Shown here: positions 1 through 9,832 of the stretch, in pieces | Numbering within the stretch: position 1 is the first letter of the stretch | Layout of the letters: every line of letters starts with the position of its first letter | Source: Sphingobacterium sp. | GTDB taxonomy: Bacteria > Bacteroidota > Bacteroidia > Sphingobacteriales > Sphingobacteriaceae | Assembly: GCA_031253985.1 (NCBI GenBank) | Contig: JAIRVH010000192.1 | Span: forward strand, 62,001 to 126,000 | Reading direction: 5' to 3' | DNA: 64,000 nucleotides | The notes under the pieces: model-generated | Seen by the model: only the letters and a program-made list of their open reading frames with translations | The model's database searches: none | What the model was told of the DNA's origin: nothing | Program-made: the position numbers and the translations under genes

Positions 1-207
1 CAATTACTAGACAGAAATGCTGACTTTAAATTCTATGAATCCAAAAATATGACAACATTTACGACGCGCCAGTGGATCGAAGAAAGCAAGCCCATATTGC
101 GCGTTGTCCATGATAATGATGGTGACTGGCAGTTTTTGACCAGCAAATGGAAGGTTGTTAAATATGAGGATACTTGGATAGTTAAGACCAATAGCAATAT
201 TGGGTGA
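1..207 (+). CDS. C-terminal end of an unknown protein (5' end outside window)
   Basis: Frame 1 is open from the first base to a TGA at 205-207, giving 68 residues with no start codon in view. The piece contains a run PILRVVHDNDGDWQFL, typical of small soluble Bacteroidota proteins of unknown function. I do not recognise the family with certainty and assign no role. It is convergent with the serine hydrolase gene that follows, and a hairpin lies between them. Confidence 0.6.
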   Translation, partial: QLLDRNADFKFYESKNMTTFTTRQWIEESKPILRVVHDNDGDWQFLTSKWKVVKYEDTWIVKTNSNIG

Positions 208-248
208 TCACTAACACAACTATTCACAAAAATCTGTAAAAAGCAGAA

Positions 249-290
249 CCACTCTATATTCTAAGGATAAAATTAAAGGATATAGAGTGG
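249..290. terminator. Hairpin between convergent genes
   Basis: An 11-bp perfect stem, CCACTCTATAT at 249-259 paired with ATATAGAGTGG at 280-290, sits between the ends of the unknown gene (stop at 207) and the minus-strand serine hydrolase (stop at 301). There is no long T run on either side, so termination in both directions is inferred from position and stem strength. Confidence 0.5.
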
Positions 291-300
291 AACACTTGCA

Positions 301-1863
301 TTAATCTATTCGTTTTAAATCCAGATCTTGGAAGTCGAAACTAAAATCAATGGAAGGTGATATTCCTTTCATTTTAAATGATTGGGCTTTACCTTTTTTA
401 TTATAAGAAAACAGTACAAAAGCGTCACAATTCATATCTAGATAATCCCATTTCACGGCAAATGTATTTTTGTCATAAAAGAACATGCGACCATTTAATT
501 TTGGCGAGCGCAAACTCCTGATCCTAAGCTCACCATTCTTCTCATAAATCTCTATGCGTCCAAACCATTTATCGTTATACATACCGATTAAATTCTGACG
601 ATTGTATTTGATATTGCTTACAGAATCTACCTGTGCCCAAGCTTTTTTTGTTACCGCATCTGTTGCACTTATATTGCGCGAGAGATTTCGGGCTCTATTG
701 TCGATCCACTCTGCATCATCCAAGCCGAAATAACTGTCAACAATTGCTCTAGTAACAGCAAATGCCAGCCCCCCGCCCCCGCTTTCAGTATTGGTTAAAA
801 CAACAATCCCTAACTTCATATCTGGTACTAACATCACCTGTGACAACATTCCGGGTAATCCGCCGGTATGCATAGCAGTAAGATGGCCTCTCATATCATT
901 TAACAACCAACCTAATCCATATCCGTTAAATTGCGTGTGATATCTTTCTGATATATAGTTGGGAAGAACCGTTTGAATCGTCCACATTTTTCCGCTGCTG
1001 GCGGAACTAAATAATAATGATTTTGGATCATCACCATAGCGCCCCTTATTAAGCAGTGTTAACATCCATTTTGACATGTCTGACACATTTGAATATATTC
1101 CGCCGGCTGGTCCAATCATCCCAATATTGAAACGGCCTATCTTTTTTAATTCACCAGTTGCCGCAGAATGCGGTGCTGCCAGATTCTTGATATACTGAAT
1201 ATTTGAATCCCCGACAAATGAAGAATTCATCTGCAAAGGACTGAAAATTCGCTTTTGAATAAATTCTTCATAACTCATCTTGCTCACCCTTGCGATAATT
1301 TCTCCAGCAATGATGTATAGTAAATTGTCATAATTATATTCTGTCCGGAATGAAGAAACTGGTTTGAAATGTTGGAAAATAACAAACAGATCTTTCACTG
1401 TGAAGTCAGCTCCATCGGGAATAAATGTTAAATCTCCTGCCCCAAGTCCAAGACCGCTACGATGAGTCAGTAAATCAACGATATTAAAATTATCGGTTAC
1501 GTACTCATTATACATTTTAAACTCGGGAATATGATCTTTTACTTTATCCTCCCATGTTATCTTTCCTTCATCTACTAATATTGCGAGCGCAGCAGCAGTG
1601 AAAGCTTTAGTGTTGGATGCAATCTGGAAGTTGGTATATTCTGTTACTTTTTCCTTCGTGCTAATTGAAGCAACACCATAACCTTTTTGGTGTATCACCT
1701 GCCCATCTTTCACAACTGCAATCGAGGCTCCGGCGACATTCAATTTAACCAAAGCTTCTTCCATAAGGGAGTCTATCTTTTGAGAAGATAACTGGGAGAA
1801 AAGTGGAAGTGCAATCAATAACAACACTATTATTAATGCAAACTCAGATATTCTTTTTTTCAT
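301..1863 (-). CDS. Exported serine hydrolase, beta-lactamase / PBP4-like family
   Basis: A 520-residue protein with an N-terminal signal peptide (hydrophobic residues about 8-24), so it acts in the periplasm or at the surface. The class C beta-lactamase fold motifs are visible: SxxK at S83-K86 (SNTK), a YxN-like motif at Y178-N180, and HTGG near residue 332. The last ~110 residues look like the DUF3471 domain that often follows this fold. Family members act as peptidases, esterases or D-aminopeptidases, and the substrate cannot be read from sequence. It starts 72 bp downstream of an AraC-family gene on the same strand, which may control it or be co-transcribed with it. Confidence 0.88.
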   Translation of the reverse strand: MKKRISEFALIIVLLLIALPLFSQLSSQKIDSLMEEALVKLNVAGASIAVVKDGQVIHQKGYGVASISTKEKVTEYTNFQIASNTKAFTAAALAILVDEGKITWEDKVKDHIPEFKMYNEYVTDNFNIVDLLTHRSGLGLGAGDLTFIPDGADFTVKDLFVIFQHFKPVSSFRTEYNYDNLLYIIAGEIIARVSKMSYEEFIQKRIFSPLQMNSSFVGDSNIQYIKNLAAPHSAATGELKKIGRFNIGMIGPAGGIYSNVSDMSKWMLTLLNKGRYGDDPKSLLFSSASSGKMWTIQTVLPNYISERYHTQFNGYGLGWLLNDMRGHLTAMHTGGLPGMLSQVMLVPDMKLGIVVLTNTESGGGGLAFAVTRAIVDSYFGLDDAEWIDNRARNLSRNISATDAVTKKAWAQVDSVSNIKYNRQNLIGMYNDKWFGRIEIYEKNGELRIRSLRSPKLNGRMFFYDKNTFAVKWDYLDMNCDAFVLFSYNKKGKAQSFKMKGISPSIDFSFDFQDLDLKRID

Positions 1864-1934
1864 GGTTTATATGATCAAAATGTAGCTTAAAATAACAATG
1901 AAAAAAACATTAAAAATTGTAAAAATGTTACCAA

Positions 1935-2744
1935 CTATATGAAACGCCAAATATTCTTTATTTCGATATCTACATTTTTAAAGAAAGAATTCGGGCTCGA
2001 TTTAGTAAGGGCCTTAAAGTCTTTTACAAAATGGGGCTGATCGTAGAATTCATTTTTATAGGACAATTCTGTTAAATTTCTAACTTCTCCTTTGTTATCT
2101 ATTGCATTCCTAAACCTAAATATTTTTCGGTAATCCATGGGCGACTTTCCGAGATATTTGTAAACCATCTTGTAAAGATGCTTTCTTGAAATATTATTCT
2201 TTTGGGCAATGTCTGCAATCTTCATATTAGATTCAAGATCAACTATAATATCTTCGATTTTACTCAAATCTTTGACTGTAAACTTCGACATCCAATAAGC
2301 TTCTAATTTGTTTCGCTGCTGTTGTCTATCGGTAATGTTAAAAATACGCTTCATTTCCACTTCAAAATCGTCAAAATGAGATACAAATTCCACTGGCTGC
2401 ATTGAGGAAAACATGGTCTCCAAGTTGTCCACAAAACGATTTATTCCCAACGGCTTAAAATAAATAGTTATCTCTCTGATAGGCCGCTCGTAATGTATTG
2501 TTATTGGCGTTGTATAATTATAAATCAAGCTGGCATAGATATTTTTTTTTGCTGAAGGGACAATCGAGATCTGATTTTCACTAAATGTAACGTTTGAATC
2601 AGAATTTATTGAAACGATGGCGTAGTTATTAGGGAAGGTAAAATATTCTTCAACTTCTTCCGACTCATCATCAGCAATGAAATAGTAGCCCTCAATGTAT
2701 TTCCTTAATGTTTCATTTTCTGGAATATAAAACTGTAGTTTCAA
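1935..2744 (-). CDS. AraC-family transcriptional regulator
   Basis: 269 residues. The N-terminal ~150 residues form a probable ligand or sensory domain of the kind found in Bacteroidota AraC proteins (DUF6597-like, inferred). The C-terminal ~100 residues carry the double helix-turn-helix, including IADIAQKNNISRKHLYKMV and a second helix ending near SSPNSFFK. The frame opens with TTG at 2742-2744 and has no ATG close by, so the start is uncertain. It lies directly upstream of the serine hydrolase gene on the same strand and is the obvious candidate regulator for it. Confidence 0.85.
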   Translation of the reverse strand: MKLQFYIPENETLRKYIEGYYFIADDESEEVEEYFTFPNNYAIVSINSDSNVTFSENQISIVPSAKKNIYASLIYNYTTPITIHYERPIREITIYFKPLGINRFVDNLETMFSSMQPVEFVSHFDDFEVEMKRIFNITDRQQQRNKLEAYWMSKFTVKDLSKIEDIIVDLESNMKIADIAQKNNISRKHLYKMVYKYLGKSPMDYRKIFRFRNAIDNKGEVRNLTELSYKNEFYDQPHFVKDFKALTKSSPNSFFKNVDIEIKNIWRFI

Positions 2745-2777
2745 TCGTCGTTTTGTTTAGTAATAACAAATAGTAGG

Positions 2778-2894
2778 TTAGTTTTCTGCCACGTTGTATG
2801 GAGAACGTCCCAAATATTGTATATATCGCCAATTGGTTTTTCCATCATGGTGATCCTTGATACGTTGCTCAACATGGATAACCGTATAAATCTA
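2778..2894 (-). pseudogene. Remnant of a gene's 3' end
   Basis: On the minus strand 37 codons are open between an in-frame TAG (2892-2894) and a TAA (2778-2780). The peptide has a natural composition and includes KTNWRYIQYLGRSPYNVAEN, but there is no start codon. It looks like the C-terminus of a larger protein whose upstream part is lost. The family is not recognised. This remnant fills most of the gap between the AraC gene and the next small gene. Confidence 0.3.
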
Positions 2895-2956
2895 CAATAA
2901 AATACGTTCTTAATTTAATCGGTATATTAATTATTTAATTTCAGTGTTTAATAAAA

Positions 2957-3313
2957 TTAGACAGTTCGCATAAGAGGTGTTATCCTAAAAATATCGGTTT
3001 CGTTATACAAAGACCAATAATTTATCAACTCCACAAAATGTATCCTATCCTTTGCTAACATCGCCTTAATGGCTTCCCATCTGTAATCTCTCTCTACGTT
3101 GTTCTCATTTAAAAAATCATCATAAGACGCAATAATCGGGGACATTAAAGCCCCCCTTTCCTCAAAAGCTAAATCATATTGATGATACAAATCAATAAAT
3201 TCATTGATGCGACTGGAGTCTGCCATCTCGATATCCCAGTCCTGCTCCGTACCCTTATAAGGCAACGATAACTTCTTACTGAGCGCTGCGATAGTTTCTT
3301 TTTTGGGTATCAT
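2957..3313 (-). CDS. Small hypothetical protein, 118 residues
   Basis: An acidic, soluble 118-residue protein with ATG start and no signal peptide or membrane segment. I do not recognise the family. Residues around NEFIDLYHQYD match, at DNA level, a short decayed copy near 17,375-17,403, so related sequences exist elsewhere in this genome. It follows a second small gene on the same strand and lies downstream of the GH2 gene of locus 1, but nothing ties it to glycan use. Confidence 0.55.
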   Translation of the reverse strand: MIPKKETIAALSKKLSLPYKGTEQDWDIEMADSSRINEFIDLYHQYDLAFEERGALMSPIIASYDDFLNENNVERDYRWEAIKAMLAKDRIHFVELINYWSLYNETDIFRITPLMRTV

Positions 3314-3368
3314 TTATATCTATCAAGTGTATCCCTCTAATATTTACTTATAGCAAGAACATCAAAAT

Positions 3369-3557
3369 TTATTCAAGAAGTTCTGCCTTATCACTGGCAG
3401 CAAAATTATTGTATTTTTCTATATCCGTATAGGCCTTACCTAAATCCTGTCCTAACCGTTTTTTAAAATTGGGGTTTTCGGAAAAATTCAATTTACCCAA
3501 AAAACTTAGATAAATGGCATTTTGAACCCGCTTTTCAACTAAAGGCAAATTCTTCAT
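3369..3557 (-). CDS. Small hypothetical protein, possibly frameshifted at its 5' end
   Basis: 62 residues from an ATG at 3557. An upstream ATG at 3571-3573, 11 nt after the GH2 stop, would give MVDF and then fall out of frame at a run of seven T (minus strand). With six T, as in a similar sequence at about 15,490-15,510, the frame would read MVDFLMKNLPLVEKRV and join this ORF. So the gene either starts at 3557 or is disrupted by a one-base homopolymer change. The function is unknown. Confidence 0.4.
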   Translation of the reverse strand: MKNLPLVEKRVQNAIYLSFLGKLNFSENPNFKKRLGQDLGKAYTDIEKYNNFAASDKAELLE

Positions 3558-3584
3558 TAAAAAAATCTACCATAGCATCATATT

Positions 3585-6116
3585 TTACCTCACTATTATT
3601 TTAACACTTGCTTTCTTCAATCCCTTTCCCTCTACCTCAGCTATAATATCCCCCGCAGACTCTCTGCTCTCAACAAGAAAGACCAATTGACCGTTAAAGC
3701 ACTTCATGACGGGTTTCTGAAATGATTCCAAACTTGTTGGATCTCCATTCGCCACAGCCTTAAATGCCCCCTGCCCTTTTACCTTGAATTTTAATTCCCG
3801 GTCTTCGCTTGTCACGATATTCCCCTGTTTATCAACGAGCGTAGCTGTGATAAAAGCAATGTCTTTTCCATTTGCTTTTAATTGTTTCCGGTCCACTTCT
3901 AAACGTATAGTATATAGCTTACCCGCAGTCTTTATACTATCTCTTGCAGCTATATTCCCTAAAGAATCATAGGCAACTACTGAAACCGTGCCCGATTCGT
4001 ATTTAGTATCCATCCACATCAAACGGTAGCGCTTCTGGCGCATAAAATCATTTTGTGCTTTTTTATCCTTAGAATTTTCCAAGGTAACATCAAAATCTTT
4101 CCTTTTAACTCCTTGACTTTTTCCATTGATAAAAATTTCCGCTGCAGGATAATCTGTATAAACGAAAATTGGAGTTTTCTGTCCTTCACGTCCCTTCCAG
4201 TTCCAATGGGGAAGAATATGAAGTGTATGCGATTCCTGGTTCCAATGGCTACGATAAAGATAATATCGATCTTTAGGAATACCGGCAAGATCTACAATAC
4301 CGAACAAAGAACTATGACTTGGCCAATCTGTATAGTAGGGAGTCGGTTCGCCCAAATAATCGAACCCTGTCCAGACAAATTCACCTATTGCGTAAGGTAA
4401 ATCATCATGCTGGATAAAGTTATCTTCAGGCAAATCTGACCATGAACAATGCTCTACATCATAACTCGAGGCCTGATGGTCGTCATATTTTGCCATTGAT
4501 TTTCGTTCAACAGGAAATTTATAAACACCTCTAGAGCTTAAAGTAGACGCTGTTTCAGTACCAAGAATTAACTGCTGTTGCAACTTTTTATAGGCTTCGG
4601 GGTATTTAAATGGACGATAATTAAAGCCTGCCACATCCATCGTTGAGGCAAAGCTACTATTTATGACCGCATCAGGGTTGTCCATCCCCTGAGTAACAGG
4701 GCGAGATGGATCCTCACGATGGCAAATATCTTGCAGATACCGCGCGACCTTAGACCCATCAGGACTTCCTTGTTCGGGTACTTCATTTCCAATACACCAC
4801 ATCACAACACTTGGATTATTGCGGTAATGCCGTATCAGATTGACAAGATCTTTTTCGGCCCAATCGTTAAAATATTGATTGTACCCATTCTTCATTTTGG
4901 GAATTTTCCATTCATCAAAACTTTCCGCCATGAGCATAATTCCCATTTCGTCACAGGCTTGCACCAGTTCCGGCGCCGGCATATTATGAGAAGTGCGAAT
5001 GGCATTAACGCCCATATCTTTCATTATTCCTAACTGCCGCCTAATAGCGGCCTCATTCACAGCTGCTCCCAACGGCCCCAAATCATGATGCAAACACACT
5101 CCTTTAAATACGGTCAACTTTCCATTCAAATAAAAGCCCTTATTTGGTACCATAGCAATGCTTCTGATTCCAAATACTGTTTGATATTTATCGATTAATT
5201 TGCCGTTATGATAGAGCTTGCTGACGGCCTTATATAAATTGGGGGATTGCAATTCCCATAATTGTGGTTTCTCAACGAACAATTCCTGTTGCATCTGCTG
5301 GATCTGGTAGTTGCCTATTTGATCATTCTTCTTCGCCACGATGCGTCCATGGCTGTCTATAAGAATGGTTTCTAAGGAAAGAGAATCTTGCGACAGATCT
5401 ATACCGACTAAATCAGTCCGAACCTGAATTCGAGCGAAATCCTTTGTGATCTCAGGTGTCGTAATATAGGTACCCCAATGTGCAATACTTGTTTTTTCAG
5501 TGATCTCCAATCGAACATTTCGATATAATCCTGCGCCAGGATACCATCGGGATGACTCAGACTTATTTTCTAACCTTACCGCGACCAAATTTTGACCCGG
5601 ACTCACATACTCGGAAACATCAAAATAAAAACTATTATAGCCATAAGGCCAATTGCCTACCTTTTTCCCATTAACAAAAACGACAGCATTACTCATAGCA
5701 CCATCAAACTGTAAAACCGTGCGCTTATTTTGAACATTTTGTGGTAATTCAAATTCTTTACGATACCAGCCAACGCCAACAAACGGAAGTCCACCAGTCC
5801 GACCTGCATGTTCCAATGCTTCCTTTTGTCCATCTTGGGCAATAGCCATATGCTGCTTATCATTGTTGGCACTAAACGGGCCATAAATTGCCCAATCATG
5901 CGGAACTCGAACAGTCTGCCATTCGCTTGTAATCAATCCGAGATCAGAAAAGTTTGGCTGATCATTTTTTGTAAATTTCCATCCATCCTCGAGCAAGGTT
6001 ACTATTCGTTCCTGTCCAAATAAAGTATTTGACCCAATAGATATTATTACACAAAGTATAAATTTCACACCTCGAGTTGAAAAAAAGGATAAATAAGATT
6101 TAGATTCTTTTTGCAT
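3585..6116 (-). CDS. GH2 glycoside hydrolase, beta-galactosidase-like
   Basis: 843 residues with a hydrophobic export signal at about 17-33 ending near FGQ, so it is probably periplasmic. The glycoside hydrolase family 2 order is present: sugar-binding domain (about 40-210), immunoglobulin-like domain (210-320), TIM barrel from about 320, and C-terminal beta domains. The acid/base Glu is E445 in WCIGNEVPEQG and the nucleophile is probably E521 in LGTETASTLSSRG. The family mostly cleaves terminal beta-galactosides, though beta-glucuronidases and beta-mannosidases share the fold, so substrate is inferred. It is the last enzyme of locus 1, 126 bp after the fucosidase, and would act on glycan fragments imported by the SusC/SusD pair upstream. 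Confidence 0.9.
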   Translation of the reverse strand: MQKESKSYLSFFSTRGVKFILCVIISIGSNTLFGQERIVTLLEDGWKFTKNDQPNFSDLGLITSEWQTVRVPHDWAIYGPFSANNDKQHMAIAQDGQKEALEHAGRTGGLPFVGVGWYRKEFELPQNVQNKRTVLQFDGAMSNAVVFVNGKKVGNWPYGYNSFYFDVSEYVSPGQNLVAVRLENKSESSRWYPGAGLYRNVRLEITEKTSIAHWGTYITTPEITKDFARIQVRTDLVGIDLSQDSLSLETILIDSHGRIVAKKNDQIGNYQIQQMQQELFVEKPQLWELQSPNLYKAVSKLYHNGKLIDKYQTVFGIRSIAMVPNKGFYLNGKLTVFKGVCLHHDLGPLGAAVNEAAIRRQLGIMKDMGVNAIRTSHNMPAPELVQACDEMGIMLMAESFDEWKIPKMKNGYNQYFNDWAEKDLVNLIRHYRNNPSVVMWCIGNEVPEQGSPDGSKVARYLQDICHREDPSRPVTQGMDNPDAVINSSFASTMDVAGFNYRPFKYPEAYKKLQQQLILGTETASTLSSRGVYKFPVERKSMAKYDDHQASSYDVEHCSWSDLPEDNFIQHDDLPYAIGEFVWTGFDYLGEPTPYYTDWPSHSSLFGIVDLAGIPKDRYYLYRSHWNQESHTLHILPHWNWKGREGQKTPIFVYTDYPAAEIFINGKSQGVKRKDFDVTLENSKDKKAQNDFMRQKRYRLMWMDTKYESGTVSVVAYDSLGNIAARDSIKTAGKLYTIRLEVDRKQLKANGKDIAFITATLVDKQGNIVTSEDRELKFKVKGQGAFKAVANGDPTSLESFQKPVMKCFNGQLVFLVESRESAGDIIAEVEGKGLKKASVKIIVR

Positions 6117-6242
6117 CTATAGCATTTTAAGGTTGAGTTTGTTCATAAAAACAAATGAAGATCCGAAAATACAACTTATGTATAACATAATAAAATTATT
6201 CCGATCTTTTGTGATTGGAATTAAAACTGAAATCATGATGTG

Positions 6243-7745
6243 TTATTCAAATACTCCTCTTTCATTGAAATAGAGTCCCAGCTGTTCTATCTGCGGATTT
6301 AGACGAGATTGTAAAATGTTGATTCTTATCTTCTGGGCACTAACTGTTGGAAAAGACAATAGACGTTTGTTACCGATCGTAGTTCCTTTCGACACTTCTT
6401 GCCAGACTCCATCCTTCCAGACCTCCAAATTAAATCGCTCGACACGTTGCCCTAAAGCAATGGTTTCCTGTAAGGAAAGAACGTTGAAAACGGTTGCTTT
6501 AGGTAGGATATATTCAAAAGTTGCAGTGCTGATTTTTTCATCTTTCGTCGTCCAGAATGGCATTTTTTTCCATTTCTTCAAAACGAGGCCTGCAGTCTGG
6601 AGTTTGGCTTTGCTTAAAAGATTTTTCGAAAACAATGCTGTGCGCCAGTCATTCCACTTTTTTAAATTTGCAGCATCTACCGAATGAATCAAGCCTGCAG
6701 CTGTTGGTGGAATATTAAGCAACAAGACACCATTTTTCCCCACCGAATTAAAATAAATATCCATCAACTTACCCGGGCTTTTGACTTTGTTATCCTCCTC
6801 CTCGTGATAGAACCATCCCGGGCGTATAGAAACATCAGTTTCCGCCGGGTACCATACCAGCCCTTTTGCTTCTTTGATCCTTTCTCGGCTCCCAAGATCT
6901 TTATGACGCATATCTCCGGCCGGTTTAATATTCATCTGCTGTTGCGATCCTGCAGCGATATGATTTTGTGCTAGATTACTAGCGGGTACAACTGACCATT
7001 CTGTGTCCCGTCCATACCCTGTTTCTGTACCGACCCATCTTACATCGGGTCCCATAACTGCGATAACAGCCTCAGGTTGTTTTTCACGTATAACCTGATA
7101 ATAACGATTCCAATCGTATTCCTGCTTTTTACCGTTAGGTCCCTCTCCATTAGCACCATCAAACCAAACTTCATCAATCTGACCATATCGGGTCAGTAAT
7201 TCGCTCAATTGGGCAACAAAAAAATCATTATAAGCTTCTGACCCATAAGAAGCTTCATGTCGATCCCAAGGGGAAAGATATACGCCCAGCTTCATACCAT
7301 ATTTTTTACAGGCCACAGCAAGTTCGCCAAAAACATCTCCTTTTCCCTTTTTGTAAGGAGAATTTTTAACCGAGTAGTCTGTTGTATTCGTTTGCCAGAG
7401 GCAGAAGCCATCGTGATGCTTCGCGGTAAGAATCAAAAGTTTGATTCCACCTTCCTTTGCTGTCCTAACCCATTGTTCTGCATCTAATTGTGTCGGGTTA
7501 AATAATTTTGGATCGTCTTTCCCTTCACCCCATTCCTTATTTGTGAAGGTATTGATCCCGAAATGGAGAAATCCGGTCACTTCCAGCTTTTGCCAATCAA
7601 GCTGTCTTTGGGTGGGTATCACGTTGGCTGCCTTGGTTACAAGAGCAGATTCTGATTCTCCGGGTTGTAAAGCAATCATATTTTGAGCCGAAGCGTCAAA
7701 TACCGCTGCCGATAATAGTAAAGTAATGATATTAATTTTCTTCAT
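6243..7745 (-). CDS. GH29 alpha-L-fucosidase
   Basis: About 500 residues. An in-frame ATG six codons upstream (7763) exists, but the ATG at 7743-7745 gives the standard signal peptide MKKINIITLLLSAAVFDASA, so I take it as the start. Family 29 features are clear: an N-terminal barrel with FLHFGINTFTNKEWG, AKHHDGFCLW, and the nucleophile Asp in DEVWFDGANGE (about residue 196 from this start). A C-terminal beta-sandwich follows, probably a carbohydrate-binding domain. It removes alpha-linked fucose from glycans in the periplasm. It sits between the SusD and GH2 genes of locus 1, suggesting that the target glycan is fucosylated and exposes beta-galactose after fucose removal. Confidence 0.92.
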   Translation of the reverse strand: MKKINIITLLLSAAVFDASAQNMIALQPGESESALVTKAANVIPTQRQLDWQKLEVTGFLHFGINTFTNKEWGEGKDDPKLFNPTQLDAEQWVRTAKEGGIKLLILTAKHHDGFCLWQTNTTDYSVKNSPYKKGKGDVFGELAVACKKYGMKLGVYLSPWDRHEASYGSEAYNDFFVAQLSELLTRYGQIDEVWFDGANGEGPNGKKQEYDWNRYYQVIREKQPEAVIAVMGPDVRWVGTETGYGRDTEWSVVPASNLAQNHIAAGSQQQMNIKPAGDMRHKDLGSRERIKEAKGLVWYPAETDVSIRPGWFYHEEEDNKVKSPGKLMDIYFNSVGKNGVLLLNIPPTAAGLIHSVDAANLKKWNDWRTALFSKNLLSKAKLQTAGLVLKKWKKMPFWTTKDEKISTATFEYILPKATVFNVLSLQETIALGQRVERFNLEVWKDGVWQEVSKGTTIGNKRLLSFPTVSAQKIRINILQSRLNPQIEQLGLYFNERGVFE

Positions 7746-7830
7746 TTTATATCTATATGACAAAAATAAGATAGCGGGAATAATCCCCGAACTATCTTAT
7801 CTTCAAAATTTTCGTAAAGGTTCCGACCAA

Positions 7831-9822
7831 TTATTGATTAGCCCCCTGATTGGCAACTAAAGGCCAATTCGGGTTTTGATAGATAATTGAACCAGCAGGG
7901 CTACCATCTGTCGAAGTAATGCTCAAATGACTTATTGCTATAGGAGACAAATAATGGGCGCTGGTCCAACTATAACCTTTTAAGACAAGATTATTAGTCG
8001 AAAGGTTAATCCGATAGGGTCTTAAATATTGACTTTCCTGTGGTGAAGACACATTTGCGGTTTTTCCTGCTGTGCCGGGTACGATTAAAGTCGAGATGCC
8101 CTTATCTTTGTACCAGTCTTGCATAGGCCCCCAAAGCCTCATCCCTTCAATAATGTATGGATTGCTTGCCAGCTGATCAAGAGCCCGCCAACGCCTAAGA
8201 TCATTAAATCTAAATCCCTCGGCGACGAGTTCCAAACGGCGCTCCCTTCTAATATTGTAAAGTATTTTGTCGGATAGTAACTGCCCTGAAGAATATGCTG
8301 CAAAGTCACCTTGAGCTTCCTTTTGCATGTCCGTCGCATTTACGGTTGCCATAAAATCTGTATTCACACCTGCTCTTTCTCTGATTTTTGTCCAGTAACT
8401 ATTCGCTTTTGCATCGATCACGCCCTTTGCAAGATAACTTGCTTCAATATAATTTAAATAAGCCTCAACGGCACGAAATATAATTGAGCCTGTGGTACCA
8501 GTCTGCCCCTCAGCTTGAGCAAAAAGATAACTCATTCCTTTTTTCACGGCATAACCTGTCACGTACCTTGTTTCGGCTAGTCCGATAATATCTGGTCTCG
8601 GCTCTGTCTGTACATCACCTGTCGAAGAAGTCTGGTTGGTATAACTCAATTCACCAGGTGCTTTCATAAAGAGCTGTAACCGATTATCCCGATTTTTTTT
8701 GACTAGGCTGATGGAATCGTCACCGGCATACCCAGCGTTAGAAGCATAAATAGGCAGTCCATTTTTCATGGTGAAATTTTCCACAAGACCTCTTGAATAT
8801 CCAGAATTTCCGCCATTGCGGTTCATATAGTGATTTACAGCATGCGTAATTCCTAAAGGCATGGAATAACTCCGCCATAAAAGGACTTCACTGTAACCGT
8901 TTAGATTTTCATCACCAAACATTTTAAAATAGGGATTTGAAGATGAATTATAGCCATCATCCTTTGTATTTCCGACAAGTTCCACAGCATCGGCTACCTG
9001 AGCAGCTGCTGTCATCGACTGCTCTAAGAAATAATTGATCTCATTATCGATATTGATCGAAAAATTTGGATGCGATTTTGCACCCGGCCAGCCGTTTCCG
9101 CCAGGTACAAAAGCTGTTCCTTTGTGGTATTTCAGCCAAGAGCCTTCAAATAGCCCTACACGTGATTTAAAAAGTAGTGCAGCCTTTTTTGAAATACGGT
9201 TTTTCCCGTCCGGAGCAACATCGTTGAGCAGTGTAATTGCTGAATCCAAATCAGAAAGAATAAATCTAACCACCATATTTCTAGGTTGCCGAACAGAAGC
9301 AGCAGTCAGCTCCTCCATATTATCTTTGAGTGTATTTTTAACAATCGGAAAATCACCCAGCGCCTGTACTTTATTAAAATATTCATACGCTCTCAAAAAA
9401 TAGGCTTCACCCACATAATGGGTTATATTTCCAGAATTTCCTGCTACCTTACCATTCTTCCATTTTGGAAGTACTTGTTCAAGAAAGTAGTTCAACTGTC
9501 TAATCTGTGTAAAATCCCATTCACCTCCGGAACTCGGCACACGCCATTCTCCCGGAACCCAGCGTGTCGAATAACTTGAAGTCACCTGGTTATCGGTACC
9601 GTTATCGTTGGCAAATGTTCCAAGCCCCCAGCCAGAATGGGATGGAAAGGCATAACGCCCAATGGTATATGCAGCTAAGTCTGCTTCTGTATTTAAATAT
9701 TCTTGTGGTGTTACATTGGATAAAGGTTCTCTATCCAAATACTTATTGCAGGAGTGCAAAGTGAACAGCACGGTCATCGATAACAACCAAGAAATTGTGG
9801 AGAAATAATATGTTGTTTTCAT
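7831..9822 (-). CDS. SusD/RagB-family glycan-binding lipoprotein (locus 1)
   Basis: 663 residues. The signal peptide ends in a lipobox with Cys25 (LHSC), so it is lipid-anchored, normally on the outer face of the outer membrane. The N-terminal CNKYLDREPLSNVTPQEYL and the C-terminal LVAEGFRFNDLRRW are hallmark SusD segments, and tetratricopeptide-like helices lie between. It captures the glycan and passes it to the partner SusC channel. It starts 10 bp after the SusC stop, so the two are co-transcribed and must be made together. Confidence 0.95.
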   Translation of the reverse strand: MKTTYYFSTISWLLSMTVLFTLHSCNKYLDREPLSNVTPQEYLNTEADLAAYTIGRYAFPSHSGWGLGTFANDNGTDNQVTSSYSTRWVPGEWRVPSSGGEWDFTQIRQLNYFLEQVLPKWKNGKVAGNSGNITHYVGEAYFLRAYEYFNKVQALGDFPIVKNTLKDNMEELTAASVRQPRNMVVRFILSDLDSAITLLNDVAPDGKNRISKKAALLFKSRVGLFEGSWLKYHKGTAFVPGGNGWPGAKSHPNFSINIDNEINYFLEQSMTAAAQVADAVELVGNTKDDGYNSSSNPYFKMFGDENLNGYSEVLLWRSYSMPLGITHAVNHYMNRNGGNSGYSRGLVENFTMKNGLPIYASNAGYAGDDSISLVKKNRDNRLQLFMKAPGELSYTNQTSSTGDVQTEPRPDIIGLAETRYVTGYAVKKGMSYLFAQAEGQTGTTGSIIFRAVEAYLNYIEASYLAKGVIDAKANSYWTKIRERAGVNTDFMATVNATDMQKEAQGDFAAYSSGQLLSDKILYNIRRERRLELVAEGFRFNDLRRWRALDQLASNPYIIEGMRLWGPMQDWYKDKGISTLIVPGTAGKTANVSSPQESQYLRPYRINLSTNNLVLKGYSWTSAHYLSPIAISHLSITSTDGSPAGSIIYQNPNWPLVANQGANQ

Positions 9823-9832
9823 ATCTATCTGT

